Positions 34,901-46,900 of a stretch of 64,000 nucleotides of DNA are shown in pieces. The translations under genes were made by a program, and so were the position numbers. Under the pieces are notes generated by a model. That model was not told the origin of the DNA. It worked only from the letters and a program-made list of their open reading frames with translations, and did not search any database. The first letter of the stretch is position 1. Every line of letters begins with the position of its first letter. The stretch spans positions 7,564,501 through 7,628,500 of the forward strand of contig NC_134035.1 of NCBI RefSeq assembly GCF_964204645.1. The letters are read 5' to 3'. Origin of the DNA: Tubulanus polymorphus. Its lineage: Eukaryota > Nemertea > Palaeonemertea > Tubulaniformes > Tubulanidae.

Positions 34901-37900
34901 TTTTTCCATGATAGATTATTTTAAATCCTTCTAAATCTTTTAATTCCTCTGTACTCAATGAAGCCCATTTATCAGGTAAAAATACTTTAAATTCTCGCGA
35001 TGTACTTACATTACAGTAGCTTAAATTAGCTGATACTTTCTCTCCATATTTAGTTTTTATCTTTTCTAATTTCAATATTTTATGTTCAATTTCTTTTGTA
35101 ACATCAACTAACTTTTTTATTTCAAATTGTTTTTTTGCTGGTTTTATTCTGTTATTTATTGTTGCTAAGAATGCTTTTCTATCCCCCATTTATTAGGAAA
35201 AAAAATTACTTGTGGTGATGAGTGGTGTCTCGTCCTCTCGTCCTCTGATCTGAAACCCCACTTTTCTAATTACTTAGTTTGACGTTTCGACTCAAATCTA
35301 TGAGCCATTTTCAAAAACTGAAATTTTTGAAAATTGCTCATAGATTTGAGTCAAAACGTCAAACTATCAGATAGTTTTTCTTTTTTATTGTGGGTTTTTG
35401 TCGACTAATTGATATTGGACAGGCACTTGTCTATGGAAACCAAAAATGAAAAGTTTCTGTAGTAAAATGATATCTATATTTCTATGTTTCGGCTAAATAC
35501 TATTAGAAATCATCAGGCGCACTGATCATCAGAACTGTTCATTTTTGGCTTAATTTATTGTGGGATTTCTCTCATTATTCATCATTACACGGATATTGTG
35601 TATCTTCTCGTCTCGTCATATAAAGTATCCGCTGATCTCTTCCTCGTCGAAATCTTACCGAGACATTTCGGCGGCGATCCTGACCACCCGGTCACTGCGC
35701 AAGTCAGACTACTCGGTGGAGAATCGTAGTGTTTTCCGCTGGCACAAAATAACTTGACAGTAGCTGAGTAGTCGTAATGTTGTTGTATCGGGTATGCCAG
35801 CACGCCATTAGTAAGGTTCGGACTCGAACAATTACTTACTACACGAGAAAGCCAAAAAGCATAAAAAGCAATAATAAGCAAAATTGTTGTCGCGTTAGTA
35901 TCATTCAAATTTTGTAAAAACAAGCTTACATTCACATACGGGAGGTGTGCCTTCATAGTATGTCGTTCCGTCAGTATTTTGGATACATTTCAGTTCTAAA
36001 TCGCCAGAAACATGTACGAACCCCTCCTTGCAGTGATAAAATACGTAGTGTCCCGGGGTGAAGAGATATTCGCTGTTTTGTATACGAACGTTCGTCCCGG
36101 CTGGTGGTGGACCGCAACTCGGAGCTGAAATGAAGATCGCGTTGAATTTTGAAACCATAAACCATAATTCAAGGTTAAGGGATGGTCTTTTTAAATGTAG
36201 CTGTTAGAATTAAATCTATGTCATTTTCATTCGAATCACTCGAAAAGAGTTTCTCTTTAAAACTGAATGGTTCATTCTTCTTTCGTAACATGTCAATGTT
36301 TAGTTCATGATCGTTAAGTTGGTTATCTTCATAAGTAAGCCTACCCTTAAAACTGCTACCATCGTATCGAGTACCGGACTAAAAACGTTACCTGCGAACG
36401 GTATGTCACACCAATTCCATCGTTTCCAAGTGTCCGTGTAACACCAAGGATTAGGTTCAACGTCCGGATTACGGCAGTGGTTTGCCGCGGCGTCCCAACT
36501 AGAATCCGGATACTTGCTCAGATCGTGATACCAATGTTTATGTGGTGAATCGGAGTCCCAGCGCTGACATGGTCGTCCGTCGATTGTTACCGATATGTTC
36601 CCAGTGTATTCCACACCGGGTCCCGTAGTTCGGTAAAGATTGTTGACTTCGCCGCCACCTGAAACACATAACGATTGTGCGTTACTAAACGATGGCAATT
36701 AGTGCGTCTATTTACTACGTTCAAGTCACTCGCACACTTTCCTCTGAGATCAAAAAAGGTTTGTACATTTCTGGCAGCAGCCGAAATGATTTATCAGGAC
36801 CCAGTTCCACAGTTCTGGGTTAAGATTTGACTCTGAGTCAACTCATTGAAAATGAACTAATTCCGAGTTAACTCTAACTCACAACTGTTGAACTGGGTCC
36901 AGTTGATTTTCAAATAAAAAGCTGAACATATAAACAAAGGGTAAATCACTAACGTACCCATACAAACAGGTCTATTTTCGATCCAGAGTCCTTTGTAGCC
37001 ACAAGTTCGGATTAAACTGCCGGACGCTTTGATTGAACCTGCTGTACACGCGTACTCAGCTATTTCGTATAAATTGTATTTCGATTTCTGGTTGATTAAC
37101 ACAGCGTTTTCCACCGTATCCGGAATACATTCAGTGATTGCTAAAAACAGTAATCCCGATATTACCCAGTCCTAATAGCAATTTAATTCATTGTTTCATA
37201 GCGATATGTGCAGGTTTCTTGTATCTATGATACTTACGTTCGCAAACTAACGGAGTACCGGAGAATTTGCCGTCTGACTGACAGATTCTGATTTCATTAC
37301 CGGACACCTTCTGATGATAAGCCGGGCACTGATAAGTTATCGTATCACCCTCAGATATCGACGACGACTGTGCGCTGGTGAGTTTGGCGACTTTGGTAGA
37401 TTCTGGCATACCGCAGCTTATTTCTGAAAACATGTCATGCAAGAAAGCGCTTTATTATGGTGGCTGATTCAGGCAATACTGGAAAATATTTCTGTACGGA
37501 GGAACGATAACACAATTTTCACATTGGTCCGTCGTTTTGTTGTCTCGCGCAAGAATTCAAAACCTTTGGTTTTCTCATCAGAGAATTCAAAAAGTTACTT
37601 CTAGATTTCTTGTGCAAGAATATGGGCCAATGTAAAAAATTTTACATTGTGTAGTAGGCCTACAAGTTTTTAATCAACGTTCATACGTTGTTGGAATAAA
37701 GAAGTTTCCAGTTTCTAGGCGCCATTTTGATGCGGTCCCTCGAGGTCCCCATTGTTGCTATAATTGGCGCTCATTTTTAAAACGTAAGTTTAGATTGAAA
37801 ATCAAATAACTTTGCAGTCCCTTGCTTGATTAAATTCTTTTATAGTCCATTCTAAAGGAAATGAAATGCAGATATTTGCCGGTGATTCTTGGATTCTTTT

Positions 37901-40900
37901 AAAACAATGTGTATAAGTATGGTTGTATGTGTATATGTATGTGTATGTGTTATGTATATTTATATGTATATGTACATGTATGTCGTTATTATATCCGAAT
38001 TATTTCGTTTTTCTTCTCTTTATTTTCATCTTATGTGTATTTTTTTCTGTCTTTACTAGGGCTGCTAAATGTTGCTTCAAAGCAGTCCCTCATTTTAATA
38101 TTATTACATCTTTAAGGTATTTCCTCACTCATTAATTTTTTTTTTGTAAAAATTTTACTTGAAAATAAATCATATCATATAATATCAATAATTAATATTA
38201 ATAATTAAGATGATGTGAAACCAAGGACCGCATATTTAAACCGCGCGTAAAAAATTGCGATTTTTATCAATTTTGAGATATCTAAGTGGTTATTAAAGCT
38301 AGATTTACTTAGTTACTTACTGCAGCTAGGACACGCCGTATTCGAGGCTGAAAATGAATGCGTATCAATTCTTATCATTTCAACTATGGAAGGGGTGTTT
38401 TTGAAAGAAAAATGGAAGTTTACTTAAACCAGACACGATTAACGTTACATGATACGGTCACTGAAGAGAATTGTCAGAGATTCAAAGATGCATCTCTGAT
38501 TTCATATTTCAAGTCATAGTTTATCATCGGTAGCGTCATGTGAAATTTATAACTTTTTTTTCTAGTAATTGTTCGTTGTGATCTGAACTTACTGTCACAA
38601 TTTGGCTGAACCCCCGACCAGCTTCCCTCGTCACACGTAAGATGATCGTCACCGGATATCTTGTAGTATCCAGAATTACACGTGATATCAATACGGTATC
38701 CGTGTGGATACACAGGTGCCGGGTTTGATACCGTGGCTCCTTCTACATTTACACCGCTACAACTGGATACTGAAGCCAATGAAAATACGTTTTCTTCAAA
38801 TGAAAATTCTAATCAGTTACTATAAAATGAATCCTATAGTTCAGTGAATCCTATTCACTGAGATCGTTTATATATATAATTTCAGACAATTCTACAAAAT
38901 ACAAACATCGTCGTAACTTACGAATAGGTTGCACAGTCGCTTGGATCGAATAGTTACGGCATGTATTCGCCTGTAGGGTTAGGGTCACTGTATCACCGAT
39001 ATTCACAGTTCCAGGGGAATTATTTTCGTAAATTGCTCCCTCGTAGTTCTTGTCCTTGGCGCATGAATCATACGTCATCGACCGGTCTCCGCTGATATAC
39101 TGGAAACCGATGACGTCATTAGCTTGAGCAACGATTCGTTCGTTTGCCGGAATATGTTTCGTAATGAACCGTTCGACTTCAGTTTCGATCTCATTTTGTC
39201 CAATTAACTGGAATGTTCCGTTTGCTGCGTCAACTATTCTCCAAATTTGCAGGGCTACCGTTCCGGACAATGAACCGAATACGTCCCACTGCGACACTTT
39301 TCCATTTTTCGGTAGGGTGACCTTCGCGTCGATGATCAGAGTTTTAGAACTTGTGTCGGTATACCGACGATCGATTACAGGTCTGCCAGCAGTTGCGACG
39401 GCATATTTTGATTCTAAATGAAATTTCAGAAATCAAGCCATTATTGAAAATCTTCCAATAATCGTGCTAGGTGCGGATCCAAGAGGGGCGGTAAGATGTC
39501 TCGAAAATTTCTGATAGTGTTATCAATAAACCATTTTACAGTTGCTAGCCGCCATTTGGTTAGGGTACTTTTGTCCTGAATTGTTTTGCCATTTTTTTCT
39601 CCTTTTTAAAAATCTGTGATGCGCGTTTTATCATATTTCCTCGGTCCCTGGATGTATTTTGGCAGTTTCAGCAACATTTAAACCGTGTGAATCTCTAGTT
39701 TTCATTTTTGCAAAAATCATCTCTAAAATTTGCAACAATGCGACATGAGAGCGATATAAAAATCGGTGATCAGTTTTTGCCGCACGCATAAAAATGCGTG
39801 GGGTACTGAACTTTGAGGTTCGTTATTTTCAGAAATAATTCAATATCAACGATGAAAGCACCACAATTCAGATCTGTATCGATCGCTGTTTGTGACGTCT
39901 GACAAATTACTAGGTAATGCTCAAATTGTTAAAGAAAGCACCATTCATTGAAATATAAAAAAGATTGGGAAAACACTGCGCTTGACCTCTCTAAAATCAG
40001 ATCAGATTTTAAGAAATATTCTGTGTCGTCGGAAAGGCAATTTAAAGTTTTGGCGATTTATCAATTATTCAATTTGCATGCGCGGTTCACAGATTGTTCG
40101 CGATAATCTCACCGATACACATGGGCACCGATCCAGCGTATTCGCCGTCTGACAGACATCGTCTCGTCGTGTCGCTAGTCACCAGTTCAAAGCCGTCCAT
40201 GCACTCATAAATGATCGCTTCACCTGGGAACATCGTCTCCTGATCTGAACCTGTGGCGACTATTACGTTTGCCGGTTTTGTATTTAGCCCACATCCTTTC
40301 ACTGCGCGTTCAAAATCAGAATATGATAATAAGAAAAGCTTAAATAATTAGTAAAAAATCATAAATTGTCTATCATCAATGCTTCGTTAACAAGAAGTGT
40401 TGGTTTATGTGGAAATTGTTTCATAAGATATGCTAGATATTCAGGGCCAACTTCGGTTTTCGTGGGTAGTCGACTAGTTGCAGGAACTAATAACCGAACG
40501 CGCTATAGTTCGGTCGTAACGTATTTCACAGTGTCGGCCATCTTGGAAAATGGGTCGGAACTACAGCGACCATGCTCAATCCCGTGGTCGACCATTTCCG
40601 GACCATAGTTCCGACTAACGGACATTCGGTGTCATTTAGTTCGACAATAGTCGGCTAACTCCGATAACCGAAATTCGCCCAGGCTGTAAACTTCAACGAA
40701 CCCGATATTGGTGGCACTTCTGGTCGACATACACCGCAGCTCTGTCGACATTTAACTTTTGCAAAAAGTGGACTGTTCTCGCAAATAGATGGATTTCGTT
40801 TTATCACACCCAAACAGTCGTGAAGTGCATCAACACAACGACCACTGTCTGTATAATGAATGAGTAATAATGAATAATTTCATTGCCTCATTTTCTAATA

Positions 40901-43900
40901 AAGGACGATTTTCTGAGTAAATAATCTCAAGGTATTTGCGCAACAATTCCCACCTGAAACCTTCCCTATACAGATGAAATGTTTGGTATTGTCGCATCTA
41001 TCGGTCCACCATCTGTGTTTGTCGACTTTCAAATACATGCATGACGCCGATGTATCTGTCGGCGCCGAGCCGTACTTGGACCATGATGTGAAATCTAAAG
41101 CACTGCCATCAGACCAACCCCAACTACCACCACTGAGAGTAAGGCCGACCCACGCGTTACTCTTTCCATTGTTTATGCTAAATATCGTCACAAATGTACA
41201 TTTTACATTCATGCAAAACGAAAGACTAATAAAACAAATTTGAGTTCAGCTACAGCTACTGGTGACTTATCACTTATTCGTTCATATATAATACGTACAT
41301 TTGACCAAGGAGATCGTTTTGGAGGATTTCATCATGTACGGATGCGAGTTCGTAGCCGAATTTGTTGCATTCGATGATTGCACCGTTGAACGAGGCGGCT
41401 TCGTCTGATACGTAGACACAATATCCATTGACTTCTACCGAACCTGGTAAACAACCTTTGACGCAAACAGAAATGCTTTTAAAATTTTCACCGATGATAG
41501 AAATATCAGAAGCTTCCTAAAAGGTCTCTCGCAAATAATCAAGGTTTTTGTATAACAAACCTAAAAAGAGTTTAAACGGTCGCAAAGTATATCACCATTT
41601 AGTTTTTTGGAAACTATCAAACAACCAAATGAAAACAATTTTTTTAATTCATAGCATCTTTTAAGCTACATTAGAATATTAATTACCTATACAGCGAATA
41701 TCATCACCGCTCCACGTTCCGTCCGACTGGCACATTCTGGTAAAATGCTCCGTACCGCCATTATCACAACCGAATAACACGACATCTCCTACTCTGTACT
41801 CGGCCTGAACCGGGTCTTTCTGGATCACTCCTTTCGACAAAACGGCTGGTTTACACCGAATATCTAGAAAGAAGGATATTTTCCTGAAAATTATTGCCTA
41901 TTTTATATGACATCCAATCTTCATTTTCAAATGTTAACCTCAGATTTACTCGATTATTTAATCGCCTAGAAAGGTGTTTTTTTACGGTAAAAGCGGTTAC
42001 GGTTTCGGTTTTTTATATTTTTAGGTACAATATGAAGTTTCTATTAGCAAATATATATATATCTTCTGTTTCACATCAAAGTCGAGTTGAATGAATGCTT
42101 ATGAATAGCCTAAACGATATATTTACCCAATACGGGCGGAGATCCTGCTTGGCATAGTTGACATGTCTTGCGGCATTCAGTTTTACCAGTTACACTCTCG
42201 CAAAAGTCGGTAGTCTGTACACACGACGTAGACAAGTCATGACATGGAGCTGATTGAAAATATATCAGGTAATTACAGAATAGTTCTGAAACCTATAGAT
42301 CTTAAAATCGAGTACGACTCGATTCAGAAACAGCGTTAGTATATATACTTACTGAATTGACAGACATCGCACATATCCTGTTTACACATTTCTTTTTGAG
42401 TATAACACCAGGGGCTTACAGTCGTTCCTCCCGGATTGCGACAATGATTGTGACCTTCTAACCCCGCGTTAAAACCACTAAAATTACAGTGAAACTTATC
42501 TGGACTATTCCATCCGCTTAGTTACAGAGAAGTTATTGACAACAGCAACATTGATTATCATGCAATCAGATAAACAAAATAATTGATCGATGTATATTTG
42601 CTGGTACTGCAATGTAGGGTATATAGCTTTTATATTCAGGGCATGAAATCATATTAAAAAGTACACAGTTATTACGCGGATTAAAATGTTGGGATTTAAC
42701 TAAGATTCTAATATTGAGATCACACTTCGAAATGGAAAGTAATATATCACCTTACAAAATAATAGCGAATGAATAATTTATAAGGAAATGAGACTGAAAA
42801 CTGACCGTCGAGTGAACGGATGAAACTCGCAATGCGTCATTTCTTCCCACGGTAAACACTCCACAAACGACTGAGTATAACTGATATTTCCTCGATATGA
42901 TTCACCTCGATCCTCGACATTATAGCAGAACTGATCTTCTGTAAATGTACAAACGAAATATAATGATTAATCTATCGATGCTAACTTCAAAGTATCGTTG
43001 GTTGTAAAGATAAGAAAGTCTAGAAATGTCACTTTGAACGGTGATGTCAAGGTAATCGCAGAAATTTGGCAGCGTTTGTTGGAAATTGATACGTATATGC
43101 AATAACGTCAAACTTTGCTGCGCCATTTCACTCTTGAGTTTACCTGTTATTATAGAAGCGGTTCCACTGAAGCCTTTTTTCGTAACACCGTAGTCTGACG
43201 TAAATACGAGCATTAGATGATTTTTCGTGGAAGTGATGGTCTTGAACGCATCAGCCGTCTTGCCACAATATCTGAATTTAAAGAGTTAACAGACGTGATA
43301 GATGTGTTTAGATGGCTTCATACTCTGTGATTCTGGCAAATAGCCGCAATCTTGCTGTTTGCCCTTTAAACTTATCATCACGCGCGTTTCCATTTTGAGC
43401 ATCTTCGTTCCTGATAAGCTGAATTTTGTTTGTTTATGCACCATATTGTTAATTGTTTTTGAATATAACCAACCGGTATATGAGCTAACCTTTTTCCGAT
43501 TTGACCGAGAGTGTGGGCTTTCACTTCCAAATAATCGTGACACGAGTCGGCAATGCCTTCCAGTTCTAATTCGTGTAGGGTGAATTGGATGCGCGCATTT
43601 TTCGGTGCCTGCGAAGGCAAATGAGGAAAATCGATAGTTGTACAAAGATCATCAATTATGATGAGTTTTACTGATATTAGAAAAATGATAACATTTCCGA
43701 AGCGGTAGATAATGATAGGCCGTAACCCAAAATCGACTCCTTGTTTGGGATTCACGTGCAAAACTTTCGATTGAAACCAAAGACGTTGTAATCAACTATC
43801 TTCAGCGTGTGACGGCCAATAACTTACCTTTATGAACCAAGTACATTGTTGTCCATCTTTGTAATTAGAAGGGAAGTTTGGAGAAGTTATTGCTAAGGTA

Positions 43901-46900
43901 CGGATATTATTGTCCAATTCAAACACGCCTCCACAATCTATCAAAGACAGTCACTATCATCATAATAACGATGAAAATAATTCTCATCGTATGAGAGCAT
44001 GATTGGCAACTGACAATAAAAACACGTTTTTATCGTTTATAAAAGAGGTTGTGACAGGAAGAATAGTTTTAGTAAATGTTCGTACCGTATGAAATCGGGT
44101 AGTAGTAACAGTAATTGAACTGAATATCTGTCCACCACTGGCTGTATCTTGGTATGTGGGTACCAGTGAATTTGAAGGTAACGGCATCTTTCTTCATTAA
44201 TGCTTTCCATTCTCTTAAGACGTGCATGCCTGTTAAATCACTTATCATATTACATTTATATAAATAAGGATAAAATTGAATTTAAAGCGATCAGATTTTG
44301 ACGTTTTCATCAAAAGTTGAAACTGCGTGGTAGATTGTCGTTTCATTTCTTAAAGAAACAACTTCTTGCGTTTCACGAATCTGTTCTCTTTTTGGATATA
44401 CGGAACTATACAGATTATTGGGGATATGTTATGGGTTCGACATCCTTTTAAAGCACACTGTTGTGTTAGTTTTCCCAGCTTAGGACAAATGACCTAACTC
44501 ACCTTCCACTGCCTGACATTCACTGCCCTGTATCGGATACAATACGAAATGTTTTTGTGTGGGCAGTTTCAGCGGGTTTTGGTTCGGGAAACTTTCTTCG
44601 GCGCGACAACAAAAATACCTCTTTATCTGACCATCGATGAGAATTTGCCCCTCTGGCAAAGGACCTAGTTCCAGCGATCCACCGAGTCCGTCCATCTCAA
44701 AAACCGTCTGCGAGAATCCTGGAATATAAATTCAGTTGGTCCATAGAATACATTCTATAAAAAGAAAATATGATGATGAATTATCATTTTATATTTGAAA
44801 AATAGACAAATCTATACGTTCTCTTCCATTAAACATTTTAGTGTAATGCCTAAGTATCTCAACTTACCTGCTGGACAAGATTTTACCATGTCGAAACAGT
44901 ATCGTCCCGGTCCCCATTCAGCCTGGTTTGGTTGGTTTGGAGGCGCGTCTAACGCGCAGAAGTTCCAAGACCATGTATAGTAATTCTTATATTTCCAGTG
45001 ATGCTTCTTCTCGAAACGCGTAAAAAAGGTGCTTCTCGCGTAAGTGGTTTTCCACGCCGACTCCTCGAACTCGTCGGAAGGACAACCTTGGATTGGAACC
45101 GGCAATGCGAAACCACCGGGTGGCCATTTTGTAGGTGGTGGGCCTAGAAAAAGAATAATCATACAATAGAAATATAAGCAGGCTGGTAGATTAACATATC
45201 AGCTCAACTAGTTTATAAATGATACATGATTGAGACGGTATTCTAATGTCTAAGCAACATACGTGACTTACTCGGTTTTGCTATCGTTTCACACAAGTCT
45301 CCACCGAGTCCTTCCGGACAAACACATTTGCAGCTTTCTTTATTGTGCATGGTTACGTAGCCCAGGTTCTGGCAGGTTTTATGAAAGTTTGAGCACATCA
45401 ATTCTATAAATGAAAACGAAACAATAAACCGAATAGAACAGTTTCAACATTGTGTGCGCGTCTGCAGCCTGGCGCACACGAGAGCACGTGGTTATGTCAT
45501 GAGAGCGCTCGTTGTGTTTAACTACCTGAACAGTTGTAAGCTAGATTGATAGCTTTTACGTCATGGAAAGTTGGATATTTGGCACTAGTCATCAGAAATC
45601 GATGGGACTTATCTAAAAAGTCGTACACTCGTTTGCCATTACTCGAGAAATCCTAGAAATAAACATTAGGTCATTGTACTGATAGAAAAGGACGTTTAAA
45701 ACTGACTTGTTTAGTGTTAATCATTTGGAAAATCTTCCATTTGCGATGTAATTGAAGAAGTTAATTAAGATCTCAGAATGATGGATGAGTTTCAAAGAAC
45801 TAATTATGAATCATCGTAATTGTTGATTTGATTTGGTCCAGGGACACCATGCCCACATGGGAAGTGGTTTGAAATGCTGAACGATCTAACGATTTCAATA
45901 TTCAACGCCCCCTGATGAACTTAGACTGAGAGGACAAATACCAACCCAAGCGTTGTAGTGCATGATAGATGTTTCATCGTATTCCGTATTAGTTAACACG
46001 TTTCTATCGTAAACATTAGCGTGAGCTGAACCAACCGCTGAAAGAAGAATGAAGGCAATTTGAAACTATTCCACAGTTATGAGTTCTATCGTGCGGATGG
46101 TACCTATAGGAAACTGTTGAAATCCTTGATAATGGACCCAGTCGTTTCTCTAATATCCCTAGGTATGAACGTATATGTGATAAGTTCAATATGAACCTCA
46201 TTGGTGACGACGGACCCACAACTGCTGCTCTGCGTTGAAATGTGATTACGTACAAAAGCTTTCAGAAAACTATCTGAATCTTCTGAAATCTATACCCGAG
46301 AATATGACGCTGCGCTGCGCTGATAAATGTGATTTGGAAATGACCTATCTTACGAACTTTGTTTCTTCTTCAAAATTTGTGGTATCTCTAGTCTCGCCTC
46401 GATTTGATCACCGCAATCTGGATCTCCAATCCAGACTATCATTCAATGCAACAGTCGAATCACAAGCTGCCGGTGACTATTCAACTTAAACATGTATTGT
46501 GTGTATCGTGTACACAAACTGGTCCTACCTGTATTTCCGAAATAAATCTTCACATACATGTCTCGATCAGTTCTCAGTTGTTCGTGGTATAATCCGATCG
46601 TATGACCCAATTCGTGAAGCATTACTTTCTGAAGAAGGGAGAACAATGTTGAGGTGGATCTTTTCTAATTGAAGACTAATAAGCAGCAAGTTCCAGGATA
46701 AGAAAATTTCAATCTCAATCGAACGAACGAACGAACGATCGTCCAAAATGGACGTCATCGGCTTATTGAATTCTTTCGTGAAGCTGCATGACACTGACCG
46801 CGGTATAGCAGGGCGAGTTCACTTGACCATTGCCATTAGTGTCCACGTATCCTTGAGACGCGTAGCATCTATGATAAATGAAACAGGAGAAATTGATTCG

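Larger units (their letters stand above)
18575..35406 (+). mobile_element. Polinton/Maverick element, nearly intact, about 16.8 kb
   Basis: Bounded by inverted repeats that begin AGTCGACAAAAA at both ends. It contains the Polinton hallmark set: protein-primed family B polymerase, DDE integrase with chromodomain, FtsK/A32-type ATPase, jelly-roll major and minor capsid proteins. Fifteen genes were identified, twelve rightward, with VLTF3-like and right-terminal genes leftward and the polymerase entering from the left TIR. Base composition is far more AT-rich than the flanking host exons. The expected 6-bp target duplication was not evident at the ends chosen (GAAAAA versus AATTGA), so the exact termini may be off by some bases. 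It lies inside intron 32 of gene A. No adenain-type protease was recognised. It is an endogenous virus-like element; only single-base breaks are seen. Confidence 0.92.

Noticed and set aside
18569-35412. Six-base target duplication of the Polinton
   Set aside because: The bases next to the inferred ends differ (GAAAAA and AATTGA). Flanking host repeats blur the boundary, so no duplication is claimed.
40965-40985. Earlier splice donor after the last lectin cysteine
   Set aside because: The site after CIG reads GG rather than GT, and the GGAAG/GTTTC site breaks phase. The CAG/GTGGGA donor at 40,953 restores phase 1.
40702-42249. ShKT modules as toxin genes
   Set aside because: They are internal exons of a large secreted protease; ShKT is a common extracellular module and nothing suggests free toxins.
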